From Firmicutes bacterium CAG:341 (GTDB lineage Bacteria; Bacillota; Clostridia; Oscillospirales; Acutalibacteraceae), in assembly GCA_000434995.1 (NCBI GenBank), contig FR895338.1:112359-136771 (forward strand): DNA of 24,413 nt, in the 5' to 3' direction. This document shows positions 15,680 to 24,131 of the stretch, one piece after another. Position numbers and translations under genes: made by a program. Every line of letters begins with the position of its first letter. Positions within the stretch are counted from its first letter, which is position 1. The notes beneath the pieces are model-generated. The model was given only the letters and a program-made list of their open reading frames with translations, had not been told where the DNA came from and ran no database searches.

Positions 15680-17005
15680 ATGGGAAAGAAAAACATTATC
15701 TTCTACTTTTCCGACCAACAGCGTTGGGACACGGTAAATGAAGAAGTAACGCCTAACCTTTGCGAGCTTGCAAAGGAAGGGATCAAGTACGAAAACAACT
15801 TCACCTGCCAGCCCGTTTGCGGACCGGCAAGGGCATGCCTGCAAACAGGTGTTTACGCTACACAATGCGGTTGTTATTGGAATGGAATTCCGCTTCCAAG
15901 TGACATTACGCCGCTTGCCCACTACTTTAATGAAGCAGGATATGAAACTGCTTATATCGGCAAATGGCATTTAGCGTCAAACAGATTACCGGGTATAGGA
16001 CTGCACTGTGAAAGCACCGCAATACCTAAAAACAAACAGGGTGAATACCAATACTTCAGGGGCGCGGATGTGCTGGAATTTACATCGCACGGTTATGACG
16101 GATATGTATTTGACGGCGACGGAAACAAAATTGATTTTAAAGGTTACAGGGCTGACTGCATAAATGATTTTGCCTTAGAATTTCTTGATAAAAGAGATAA
16201 GGATAAACCATTTTTTATGTTTGTAAGCCAATTAGAGCCGCATCATCAAAACGACCACCATACATACGAGGGCTACAAACCCACCGTAGAAAAATATAAA
16301 GATTATCCTTTACCTGATGATTTGACATTTTTAAAAGGCGATTATAAGAAAATGTATCCCGATTATATTTCGGCTATTAACAGGCTTGATTACAATGTAG
16401 GCAGGCTTGTTGATAAGCTCAAAGAACTTGGAATATATGATGATACAATTATAGTTTATACTTCCGACCACGGAAGCCATTTCAAAACAAGAAATCCCGA
16501 GTATAAAAGAAGCTGCCACGAAAGTGCAACGCACACACCTTTGATTATAAAAGGCGGAAAATTCACAGGCGGGAAAAAAGAAGAAAGATTATCATCGCTT
16601 ATTGACTTGCCGCCTACTCTTCTTTCCATGGCAGGAATACAGATTCCAAGTACATATATGGGTGTTGACTTGGCTGAACAAATTGATAATCCCGACAAAA
16701 AGCGTGACTGTGTATTTATGCAAATCAGCGAAGCATCAAATTCACGCGCAATAAGAACCGAGCGTTTTAAATATGAAGTTCGCGATATTGCTGTTACGGG
16801 ATACGCACACCATCGAGCAAAGGTTTATTTTGAAAATTATTTATACGATTTGAAAAAAGACCCTAATGAAAAATACAACCTTATCAAAGACCCAAGATAC
16901 AGACATATAAGGCAGGAGCTTAAATACTTATTATTAAAGCAAATGCAAAATGCACAGGAAGAAGCGCCGGTAATTTTTCCGGCTGTAATTAAAAGGAGAA
17001 AATAA
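15680..17005 (+). CDS. Sulfatase (formylglycine-dependent), cytoplasmic
   Basis: 441 residues. The opening IIFYFSDQQRWDTV gives the first metal ligands. C47-G-P-A-R51-ACLQTG is the CxPxR(x4)TG modification motif whose Cys becomes formylglycine. IGKWHL (93-98) and SDHG (262-265) complete the active site. No signal peptide: the protein starts straight into the first beta strand, unlike most gut-bacterial sulfatases. Activation needs an anSME-type radical SAM maturase, which is not in this window. It hydrolyses a sulfate ester of a sugar or related small molecule; phosphonate or phosphodiester hydrolases of the same superfamily are a less likely reading. It has AAAGGGGA before the ATG, and its stop overlaps the symporter start (TAATG). 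Confidence 0.9.
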   Translation: MGKKNIIFYFSDQQRWDTVNEEVTPNLCELAKEGIKYENNFTCQPVCGPARACLQTGVYATQCGCYWNGIPLPSDITPLAHYFNEAGYETAYIGKWHLASNRLPGIGLHCESTAIPKNKQGEYQYFRGADVLEFTSHGYDGYVFDGDGNKIDFKGYRADCINDFALEFLDKRDKDKPFFMFVSQLEPHHQNDHHTYEGYKPTVEKYKDYPLPDDLTFLKGDYKKMYPDYISAINRLDYNVGRLVDKLKELGIYDDTIIVYTSDHGSHFKTRNPEYKRSCHESATHTPLIIKGGKFTGGKKEERLSSLIDLPPTLLSMAGIQIPSTYMGVDLAEQIDNPDKKRDCVFMQISEASNSRAIRTERFKYEVRDIAVTGYAHHRAKVYFENYLYDLKKDPNEKYNLIKDPRYRHIRQELKYLLLKQMQNAQEEAPVIFPAVIKRRK

Positions 17006-18528
17006 TGGCTGAAACAAAAAAATACTTAACCATGAAAGAACGCATCTGCTTTACAGTAGGCGCATTTGGCCGCTCGGGAATATATACACTTATGTCAATG
17101 TTTACACTTGTGTTTTTCCAAAACGGTGCAGGACTCACATTAAAGCAAGGCACTACAATAATTCTTATCGGGCGTATATTTGATGCATTAAATGACCCTG
17201 TAATGGGTATGATTGTTGACAGAACAAAATCAAAATGGGGCAAGATGAGACCTTACTTATTATTTGCACCTATTCCTATTGCGATTACAACAATTGCACT
17301 TTTTTCCGCTCCGTTTAAAGAGGGTTCAACAGCGGCATTTATTTGGGCACTTGTTACATACATTCTTTGGGGCGTGGCATTCACAATTCAGGATGTACCG
17401 TTTTGGGGGCTTTCATCAGTAATAACCCCGCTTGAAAGTGAAAGAACTTCATTTATTTCAACAGCCCGTTTAGGCTCAACTTTCGGCGGTATACTCCCTG
17501 CCCTTCTTGTTCCTATTCTTTATCAAAGCAATATGGGATATACAAAAGGCTTCTTTTTAAGCGGTGTGATATTTGCACTTCTCGGTTGCGGACTTTCAAT
17601 TCTTATCTTCTTTGTTTCAAAAGAAAGAGTTCCAAAAATGGACCACACACCTTCATTTAAAGAAACATTTGTGGTTCTCGGCAAAAACAAACTTCTTATC
17701 ATTGTAATTTTTGCGGCAATTTTGGGCTCAACTATGGTAACAGCAAACCAATGTGCGGATTACATCGGTAATTATATCATCATTCAAAACTACACAGATT
17801 TCACTCAAATTTTCCAAGATTTCTTGCCGGGTGCGCAAACCACACTTATACCTAATGTTGATGCGGCTGCCGCTTACGATTTCTGGATTCCGCGCGGTAC
17901 AATTGTAACTACTCTTACAGTTGCAATAGGTGTGGGTATGGTTCCTGCAATGGCTATTTTCCCAATGCTCAGAAAGAAATTATCGCTCAAGCAAATTTAC
18001 ATAGGTTCAGCTATATTCGGACTTGTTGTTCATGCACTTTGCTATGTTGTAATGGCACACGATGTTACAAAAGCTAACATTTATGTACTTTGGATATTCC
18101 TTTTCCTTATGGGACTCCCTCTCGGTATTTACAATGTTATCACCTATGCGCTTATTGCCGATTCTGTTGATTACCTTGAATGGAAAACAGGTGAAAGGCA
18201 GGAGGGTGTTTGCTTTGCATTCCAAACTTTCCTTTCAAAAGTAAATGCAGCAGTTGCAACATTTGTATTCGGTCAAATTCTTGACAGAACAGACTTTAAA
18301 GCTGTTGATAAATCACTTGTTGATACTGCTGGCAGGCAAATCTTCTTTGAGCAATCAGTCAACACTCAAAAAATGCTTTTGGCACTTGTAACAATTGTAC
18401 CTGCTATCGGTTTTCTTCTTACAATTATTCCGATGTTCTTTAACAACTACACAGGCAAGGTAAAAGAACAGGCACAAAAAGAACTTGAAAAAAAGCGTGA
18501 AAAACTTATGTCTGACACAGAAAATTAA
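17005..18528 (+). CDS. GPH-family (MelB-like) sugar:cation symporter
   Basis: 507 residues, about twelve membrane helices, with a charged C-terminal tail (KEQAQKELEKKREK). Family signatures are RIFDALNDPVMGMIVDRT (57-74) and the loop SKWGKMRPY (76-84). GPH carriers bring in glycosides, pentosides or hexuronides with Na+, H+ or Li+. An unusually long segment (about 252-298) that reads as a loop lies in the middle of the protein. AAGGAGA precedes the ATG, which overlaps the sulfatase stop by one base, so sulfatase and carrier are made together. The combination suggests uptake of the sulfated substrate itself. Confidence 0.92.
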   Translation: MAETKKYLTMKERICFTVGAFGRSGIYTLMSMFTLVFFQNGAGLTLKQGTTIILIGRIFDALNDPVMGMIVDRTKSKWGKMRPYLLFAPIPIAITTIALFSAPFKEGSTAAFIWALVTYILWGVAFTIQDVPFWGLSSVITPLESERTSFISTARLGSTFGGILPALLVPILYQSNMGYTKGFFLSGVIFALLGCGLSILIFFVSKERVPKMDHTPSFKETFVVLGKNKLLIIVIFAAILGSTMVTANQCADYIGNYIIIQNYTDFTQIFQDFLPGAQTTLIPNVDAAAAYDFWIPRGTIVTTLTVAIGVGMVPAMAIFPMLRKKLSLKQIYIGSAIFGLVVHALCYVVMAHDVTKANIYVLWIFLFLMGLPLGIYNVITYALIADSVDYLEWKTGERQEGVCFAFQTFLSKVNAAVATFVFGQILDRTDFKAVDKSLVDTAGRQIFFEQSVNTQKMLLALVTIVPAIGFLLTIIPMFFNNYTGKVKEQAQKELEKKREKLMSDTEN

Positions 18529-18538
18529 ACAGCAAAGT

Positions 18539-18571
18539 AAAATGCAGTTCGCACAAGCGAACTGCATTTTT
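18539..18571. terminator. Bidirectional hairpin terminator between symporter and GH3 genes
   Basis: Perfect 14-bp stem (18539-18552 with 18557-18570) around an ACAA loop, with T runs on both strands. It ends the sulfatase unit on the plus strand and the GH3 gene on the minus strand. Confidence 0.92.
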
Positions 18572-18579
18572 TATTTGTA

Positions 18580-19710
18580 TCACTTTATAATCTTGCGATT
18601 AAGTTTTAATTTCAATATTCTTTTTACACTTTCGTCAATTTGTTTTTCTTTAATTTTTCCGTCTTTTACAGCTTTTAAAACAGCGGGATATTGAATTTTG
18701 TAATTATTGGCACACAGCATATCGTTTCCTGCCAAAACACTTTTTATTGCTGCCTCGCCCTTGTCTCCGCCTACAAAATCAACAACTCCGTTCATACCTA
18801 AACCATCGGTAATAATAACTCCGTCATAGTTCATTTCATTTCTAATGTACTTATGCACTTTTTTAGAAAGAGATGCAGGGTGCTTTTTATCAAACGCATC
18901 AACAATATTGTGGCTTACCATAATCATATCCGCACCCGCTTTAATACCGGCCTTAAACGGAAGAAGGTCGCGCGATTTGAATGTACTCAGTTTTCTTTTA
19001 TCACGGATTATTTGCGAATGAGTATCACCGTTATTACCATAACCTGGAAAATGCTTTAATGTGCTTACAAGGTTATTTTTACCCATTTCTTTTATAACTG
19101 TTTTAATATATTTACTGTTTTTCTTTGCGGAAGTTGAAAAAGTACGATAGTAAATATAATCGCTTTTGCTGTAAGGTGTATCGGCAACAGGAGCTAAATT
19201 TGTATTTATACCAAGATCCAATAATAACTTTGCCTTAGATTTTGTATCTTTTCTGATATTTGAAAGTCCACCTTTTCTGTTAAGCTTTTGCGGCGATAAA
19301 AACGGTGATTTCCTGTACTGCTTATATATTGATACTCTGTTAACAGTGCCACCCTCTTCGTCAACAGCTATAAGCATATTTAATTTTGAAGCTTTTTGAT
19401 AAGCTTTGATTTGGCTTTGCTTTTTATTATACGAATTGTTTTTAAAATTATTTGCAAATAATAAGTAACCGCCGAATTGATACTTCTTTTGAATAGCTGT
19501 CGCCTTTTCGCTCGGCATATACACCATAAACATTTGTGCAACTTTTTCTTCCAAAGTCATTGAAGATAATATTTCTTCCGCCCTTTCTTCAACGGTTTTA
19601 ACCTCAATTTCCTGCACTGCGGTATCATCAAGCGCAAATGAAATACAAGGAAAAGAAAAAGAGATAACAATTGCCAATAACACAGCTAAAATATTTCTGT
19701 AAGCTTTCAT
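18580..19710 (-). CDS. Secreted glycoside hydrolase family 3 protein, NagZ-like
   Basis: 376 residues. A signal peptide (1-26: basic MKAYR, hydrophobic core, SFA before LDD) predicts export by signal peptidase I. The GH3 barrel follows (about 45-370): AVDEEGGTVNR (116-126), KHFPGYG (219-225), and the D229-T-H231 pair that corresponds to the Asp-His acid/base dyad of NagZ enzymes. The nucleophile is Asp302 in ITDGLGM. Two usual positions differ: KHFPGHG is KHFPGYG, and TDDL is TDGL. It probably removes terminal N-acetylglucosamine from cell-wall fragments or host glycans outside the cell. There is only one domain. Monocistronic, with AAGGA before the ATG. Confidence 0.88.
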   Translation of the reverse strand: MKAYRNILAVLLAIVISFSFPCISFALDDTAVQEIEVKTVEERAEEILSSMTLEEKVAQMFMVYMPSEKATAIQKKYQFGGYLLFANNFKNNSYNKKQSQIKAYQKASKLNMLIAVDEEGGTVNRVSIYKQYRKSPFLSPQKLNRKGGLSNIRKDTKSKAKLLLDLGINTNLAPVADTPYSKSDYIYYRTFSTSAKKNSKYIKTVIKEMGKNNLVSTLKHFPGYGNNGDTHSQIIRDKRKLSTFKSRDLLPFKAGIKAGADMIMVSHNIVDAFDKKHPASLSKKVHKYIRNEMNYDGVIITDGLGMNGVVDFVGGDKGEAAIKSVLAGNDMLCANNYKIQYPAVLKAVKDGKIKEKQIDESVKRILKLKLNRKIIK

Positions 19711-19738
19711 ATAATCATCCTTAATAATTGATAAAATA

Positions 19739-19767
19739 ATTATACCTTTTTAGATTATAAAATGCAA
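19739..19767 (-). promoter_or_regulatory. Candidate promoter of the GH3 gene
   Basis: On the minus strand: TTGCAT (19762-19767), 17 bases, perfect TATAAT (19739-19744), about 29 bases before the GH3 ATG. The -35 box is weak. Confidence 0.55.
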
Positions 19768-19803
19768 TATGACTTTAGCGTGCTAATGTGCTACCGCGTT
19801 GGC

Positions 19804-19832
19804 TTGTTAATCTCATATAAATGTGTTATACT
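19804..19832 (+). promoter_or_regulatory. Promoter of the NSS symporter gene, extended -10
   Basis: TTGTTA (19804-19809), 17 bases, TATACT (19827-19832), with TG one base before the -10 box. It predicts a leader of about 27 bases holding AGGAG before the ATG at 19866. Confidence 0.65.
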
Positions 19833-19865
19833 AACCGCATTATACTATTTTGATAGGAGTAAATT

Positions 19866-21260
19866 ATGGAAGAAAAAAAGAGAGGTAGCTTTTCAGGTAC
19901 TGTCGGCTTTGTTCTTGCTGCGGCAGGAAGTGCTGTAGGACTTGGAAACATTTGGCGATTTCCGTACTTGGCGGCAAAAGATAACGGAGGCTTATTTATT
20001 TTTTGCTACTTAATTTTAGTTGTAACATTCGGTTTTACACTTCTGATAACCGAAATTGCAATAGGCAGAAAAACAAAGCAAAGCCCACTGACCGCATATG
20101 GAAAAATAAACAAGAAATTCGGATTTTTAGGTTCAATTGCAACACTTGTACCAATAATCATATTGCCATATTACTGTGCAATCGGCGGATGGGTATGCAA
20201 ATACTTTTTTGATTTTATAACGGGTAAAAGCGCGCTTGCAGCGGCAGACGGATATTTCACAAACTTTATATCGGGAAAAGCTGAACCTATTATTTGGTTT
20301 TTAATTTTCCTTGCCGCAACTGCCGGTGTAGTTCTCGGAGGTGTTGATAAGGGAATTGAAAAAATGGGCAAAATACTTATGCCGATACTAATTGTTCTTA
20401 TTATCGGCATTTCGATTTTCTCACTCACATTAAGCTATACTGATGAAGCAACCGGCGTTACCAGAACAGGTCTTCAGGGCTTAAAGTTATATTTAATACC
20501 AAACTTTAAAGGTGTAACATTAAAGCAATTTTTCTTGGTAATTATGGATGCTATGGGGCAACTGTTTTACTCAATCAGTGTTGCTATGGGTATTATGGTA
20601 GCTTACGGTTCTTATGTCCCTGATAAAACAAACATAAACAAATCAATCAACCATATCGAATTTTTTGATACCCTTGTAGCAATCCTTGCAGGACTTATGA
20701 TTGTACCGGCAGTATTTGTATTTGCCGGAACCGAGGGAATGAGTGCCGGCCCGGGACTTATGTTTATTTCCTTGCCTAAAGTATTTAACCAAATGGGCAA
20801 AATTGGCATAGCTGTGGGTATACTGTTCTTCTTAATGGTAATATTTGCGGCTGTATCGTCCTCTGTATCGGTCATGGAAGCCGTTGTGGCAAGTATTATG
20901 GACAAGTTCAAGCTTGACAGAAAAAAGAGCGCAATAATCGTTACAGCGTATGCAGTCATATTCGGAATAATCGTATGCCTTGGCTATAATGTATTCTACT
21001 TTGAGCTTAAACTTCCTAACGGCTCAGTAGGTCAAATTCTTGATGTATTCGATTATTTCAGCAATAATATTTTAATGCCTATTGTTGCAATACTCACCTG
21101 TGTTCTTATCGGCTGGGTTGCAAAACCGAAAACAATTATTGACGAAGTTACGAAAAACGGAGAAAAATTCGGCAGAAAGTTTATTTATATAGCTATGGTA
21201 AAAGTTATTGCACCTGTTCTTTTGGTTGTTCTTTTGCTTCAAGCTCTGGGTGTATTTTAA
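19866..21260 (+). CDS. Neurotransmitter:sodium symporter (NSS/LeuT) family amino-acid transporter
   Basis: 464 residues, eleven to twelve membrane segments. The first helix carries the family signature GSAVGLGNIWRFPYL (21-35), whose unwound centre binds substrate and Na+. The rest follows the LeuT fold with a long extracellular loop near 110-140. Bacterial members take up amino acids such as Leu, Trp, Tyr or Ala with Na+. The substrate cannot be read from the sequence. It has its own promoter and terminator, and is followed by glutamate dehydrogenase, another amino-acid metabolism gene. Confidence 0.92.
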   Translation: MEEKKRGSFSGTVGFVLAAAGSAVGLGNIWRFPYLAAKDNGGLFIFCYLILVVTFGFTLLITEIAIGRKTKQSPLTAYGKINKKFGFLGSIATLVPIIILPYYCAIGGWVCKYFFDFITGKSALAAADGYFTNFISGKAEPIIWFLIFLAATAGVVLGGVDKGIEKMGKILMPILIVLIIGISIFSLTLSYTDEATGVTRTGLQGLKLYLIPNFKGVTLKQFFLVIMDAMGQLFYSISVAMGIMVAYGSYVPDKTNINKSINHIEFFDTLVAILAGLMIVPAVFVFAGTEGMSAGPGLMFISLPKVFNQMGKIGIAVGILFFLMVIFAAVSSSVSVMEAVVASIMDKFKLDRKKSAIIVTAYAVIFGIIVCLGYNVFYFELKLPNGSVGQILDVFDYFSNNILMPIVAILTCVLIGWVAKPKTIIDEVTKNGEKFGRKFIYIAMVKVIAPVLLVVLLLQALGVF

Positions 21261-21302
21261 AATTGCACAAAAAAGTGTAGTAATTTCAATGTAATAAAAT
21301 TG

Positions 21303-21337
21303 AGGAAAGTGTTTATTTTAAGCACTTTCCTTTTTTT
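21303..21337 (+). terminator. Terminator after the NSS gene
   Basis: Stem AGGAAAGTG (21303-21311) with CACTTTCCT (21323-21331), extended inward by weaker pairs, followed by a run of seven T. Confidence 0.88.
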
Positions 21338-21423
21338 ATTGCGACTGCTTTAAAACAAGTAATTTTTATACAAATTCAACGTAAATTTAGATAAGATATT
21401 GCATTTTTATTTGATAGTGTTAA

Positions 21424-21453
21424 TATAATTTATAGGGTGAGTAGTCGCTCACC
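21424..21453 (+). promoter_or_regulatory. gdhA -10 box and 5' inverted repeat
   Basis: TATAAT (21424-21429) without a good -35 at 17 bases (a TTGCAT lies 19 bases upstream). Six bases downstream begins the inverted repeat GGTGAG-TAGTCG-CTCACC (21436-21453), which sits at the predicted transcription start. It could be an operator or the 5' hairpin of the mRNA. The rest of the 21338-21485 gap is AT-rich with nothing else recognised. Confidence 0.5.
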
Positions 21454-21485
21454 TGCAAAGAATTTTATAAAAAGGGGTAATCAAA

Positions 21486-22835
21486 ATGAATGAATATATT
21501 GAAAATGTAATTAAAACAGTTGAAAAAAGAGATAATGCAAAACCCGAATACATACAGTGCGTAAAGGAAGTATTTCGTTCACTCGAAAAAGTGATTGAGC
21601 AGCATCCGGAATATGTTGAAGACGATTTATTAACACGAATGGCTGAACCTGACAGGCTTATTACTTTCAGAGTCGCTTGGGTTGATGATGCGGGAAAAAC
21701 TCAAATCAACAGAGGTTACCGTGTACAATTCAATTCAAGTATCGGCCCATACAAAGGCGGCTTACGCTTTCACCCGAGTGTAAACAGTTCAATTATGTAC
21801 TTTCTCGGCTTTGAGCAAACATTTAAAAACTCACTCACCGGTTTACCTATGGGCGGTGCAAAAGGCGGCTCAGACTTTGACCCAAGAGGAAAAAGCAAGG
21901 GCGAGATTATGAGATTTTGCCAAGCGTTCATGACTGAACTTTACCGTCACATTGGCCCTAATGTTGATGTACCGGCCGGGGATATAGGCGTAGGAGCAAG
22001 GGAAATAGGCTTTTTATTCGGCCAATACAAAAGAATATCCGACGCATTTGAAAACGGCGTTATAACAGGCAAGGGCTTATCTTACGGCGGTTCACTTATC
22101 AGACCCGAAGCAACAGGCTACGGAGCAGTATATTACCTTTGCGAAGTTCTTAAACACGAAGAAGATAAATTAAAAGGAAAAACAGTTGCTGTATCAGGTT
22201 TTGGCAATGTGGCTTGGGGCGCTTGCAAAAAGCTTGCCGAACTCGGTGCTATTCCTGTTACAATTTCAGGCCCTGACGGATATATTTACGATAAAGACGG
22301 AATTATTACAGAAGAAAAAATCAATTATCTTCTTGAAATGCGTGCATCAGGCAGAGACAGATGCGAGGATTACGCTGACAAATTCGGTGTTCCGTTTTAT
22401 AAAGGTGAAAAACCGTGGGGTATAAAAGTTGATATTGCCATGCCTTGCGCTACACAAAACGAAATCGGAATTAAAGAAGCAAAACAGATAATTGCAAACG
22501 GTACAAAATACTATATTGAAGTTGCCAATATGCCAACAACAGAGGAAGCATTAAACTTCCTTATAGATAGAAAGGATGTAATTGTAGCTCCGTCTAAAGC
22601 TGTTAATGCAGGCGGTGTATGTGTATCAGGCCTTGAAATGAGCCAAAATAGCCAAAGGCTTTCCTGGACTGCCGAAGAAGTTGACGAAAAACTTCACAAT
22701 GCTATGATTAACATTCACAAACATTCTGTTGAAGCAGCAGAAAAATACGGACTAGGCTATGACCTGGTTGCAGGAGCAAACATTGCCGGATTTGAAAAAG
22801 TTGCAGAAGCAATGATGGCACAAGGTATTTATTGA
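21486..22835 (+). CDS. gdhA: Glutamate dehydrogenase, hexameric, probably NADP-specific
   Basis: 449 residues, the size of the small hexameric class. Substrate-site residues are visible: GPYKGGLRFH (87-96; Lys90), LPMGGAKGGSDFDP with Lys126, and PAGDIGVG with Asp166. The Rossmann domain has VAVSGFGNVAWG (234-245). It makes glutamate from 2-oxoglutarate and ammonia (EC 1.4.1.4) in the cytoplasm, or the reverse. NADP preference is inferred from family and length. AGGGG lies about eight bases before the ATG. Single gene with its own promoter and terminator. Confidence 0.95.
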   Translation: MNEYIENVIKTVEKRDNAKPEYIQCVKEVFRSLEKVIEQHPEYVEDDLLTRMAEPDRLITFRVAWVDDAGKTQINRGYRVQFNSSIGPYKGGLRFHPSVNSSIMYFLGFEQTFKNSLTGLPMGGAKGGSDFDPRGKSKGEIMRFCQAFMTELYRHIGPNVDVPAGDIGVGAREIGFLFGQYKRISDAFENGVITGKGLSYGGSLIRPEATGYGAVYYLCEVLKHEEDKLKGKTVAVSGFGNVAWGACKKLAELGAIPVTISGPDGYIYDKDGIITEEKINYLLEMRASGRDRCEDYADKFGVPFYKGEKPWGIKVDIAMPCATQNEIGIKEAKQIIANGTKYYIEVANMPTTEEALNFLIDRKDVIVAPSKAVNAGGVCVSGLEMSQNSQRLSWTAEEVDEKLHNAMINIHKHSVEAAEKYGLGYDLVAGANIAGFEKVAEAMMAQGIY

Positions 22836-22849
22836 TATAAAAATCATAA

Positions 22850-22891
22850 AAAACGGTGTGTAGAAAAAATTTCTACACACCGTTTTGTTTT
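22850..22891. terminator. Strong terminator between gdhA and the COG0523 gene
   Basis: Perfect 17-bp stem (22850-22866 with 22870-22886) around an AAA loop, followed by TTTT-G-TTTTT style run on the plus strand. The converging minus-strand gene ends at 22894, so the hairpin can serve both. Confidence 0.92.
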
Positions 22892-22893
22892 TA

Positions 22894-24030
22894 TCAGTCT
22901 GCCTTGCAAGCGTCAAGGGCTTTTGTAATAGCTTCTTTATCCATATTTTGACCTATGAATACAATCTTGTTTACCCTATCTCCATATTCATCATCCCATG
23001 CATTTGCAATATCAGGATTCATTGCAAGAATTTGCTCTTGTTGATGCTTTGGCATACACGCAATCCATTTGCCATCATCGGTAGCTGTTTTTTGCTTACC
23101 GCTCTGTTCAAAAATATATGCTGTTTGCGGGTCATTCTTAATCCAAAACAAACCCTTGGCTCTAATAACCTCTTTAGGATAATGAGCAAAAACAAAATTT
23201 TCAAATTTCTTTTGGTCAAGTGGAGGAAGTGACTCGTAAACAAAAGTACCTATTCCATATTCTTCGCTTTCGCCCTCTTCTTCATCCTCTTCTTCGCCTT
23301 CCATAGCTTTAAGCCAGCCCGGTGAATTTAAAATTTTCTCATAATCAAAGCTTTCGGTTGAAAGAATGTCAGAAACAGGAACATCACCGAATGAGGTTTC
23401 AATGATTTTAGCCTCAGGCTGTAAAGTTTTAATTACTTTAAGCACCTTTGCTTTATCCTCATCGTTTATTTGATCAATTTTATTAAGAACAATTGTTGTA
23501 CAATATTCAATCTGCTCAACGAGAAGATTTTCAATATCATCTTCGTCTTTATCTTCTTTAAGAAGTGCATCGCCTGAAAGAAATTCATCAACCATTCTCA
23601 AAGAGTCAACTACTGTCACAATATTATCAAGATAGCAAACTGCCGGCAATTCACTTCTTGGGTCAGTACCGTCAAGCATACATATAGAGCCTGCAATCGG
23701 ACCGGGTTCACAAATACCGCTTGCTTCAATAAGGATATAATCAAACTTGCCGCTTGTAGCAAGCTGAATAATTTGCTTCATAAGGTCAACCTTTAATGTA
23801 CAGCAAATACATCCGTTTGAAAGCGGAACAAGGTTTTCATCCTTTTGGGTTACATTGCCGCCTTTAGCAATAAGTGACGCATCAATATTTACTTCACCGA
23901 TATCATTAACTATAACCGCCACTTTGTATCCCTCTTGATTTGCAAGCACATGATTAAGAAGTGTAGTTTTACCCGCACCGAGATAGCCGGTTAAAAGAGT
24001 AACCGGAATTTGTTTTTTCTTATTTACCAT
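22894..24030 (-). CDS. COG0523/CobW-family GTPase (metal chaperone type)
   Basis: 378 residues from the ATG at 24030. Walker A is GYLGAGKTT (15-23), the metal-binding motif is GCICC (73-77), the IEASG stretch (101-105) and NKID (183-186) complete the G domain. The C-terminal CobW domain (about 260-375) is separated from it by a very acidic insert, EGEEEDEEEGESEE (244-257). COG0523 proteins insert or deliver metals (zinc, cobalt, others); the subgroup cannot be set from the sequence. An ATG nine bases upstream (24039) overlaps the AAGGAGA ribosome site and is unlikely. No cobalt or zinc gene is next to it; the corrinoid cluster is some 18 kb away in the window. Confidence 0.9.
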   Translation of the reverse strand: MVNKKKQIPVTLLTGYLGAGKTTLLNHVLANQEGYKVAVIVNDIGEVNIDASLIAKGGNVTQKDENLVPLSNGCICCTLKVDLMKQIIQLATSGKFDYILIEASGICEPGPIAGSICMLDGTDPRSELPAVCYLDNIVTVVDSLRMVDEFLSGDALLKEDKDEDDIENLLVEQIEYCTTIVLNKIDQINDEDKAKVLKVIKTLQPEAKIIETSFGDVPVSDILSTESFDYEKILNSPGWLKAMEGEEEDEEEGESEEYGIGTFVYESLPPLDQKKFENFVFAHYPKEVIRAKGLFWIKNDPQTAYIFEQSGKQKTATDDGKWIACMPKHQQEQILAMNPDIANAWDDEYGDRVNKIVFIGQNMDKEAITKALDACKAD

Positions 24031-24092
24031 TTTAAACATCTCCTTTATTTACCGCTTTATTGTACCACCCGTGTCAAGTGAATTCTATCATA

Positions 24093-24106
24093 TTTTGTTA
24101 ACAAAA
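24093..24106. repeat. 14-base perfect palindrome upstream of the COG0523 gene
   Basis: TTTTGTTAACAAAA. It lies between the ribosome site of the COG0523 gene and the terminator of the next gene, directly upstream of a possible minus-strand -10 box (TAGAAT, 24082-24087). It could be an operator; its outer Ts also form the T tract of the neighbouring terminator. Confidence 0.4.
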
Positions 24107-24131
24107 AACAGCTTTGAAATATCAAAGCTGT
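24102..24131 (-). terminator. Terminator of the window-end membrane protein gene
   Basis: Stem ACAGCTTTGA / TCAAAGCTGT (24108-24117 with 24122-24131), loop of four, then six T on the minus strand. The stem begins in the stop codon of the gene. Confidence 0.85.

Noticed and set aside
21436..21453. Hairpin as a second terminator after the NSS gene
   Set aside because: No T tract follows, and a good terminator already stands at 21303-21337.
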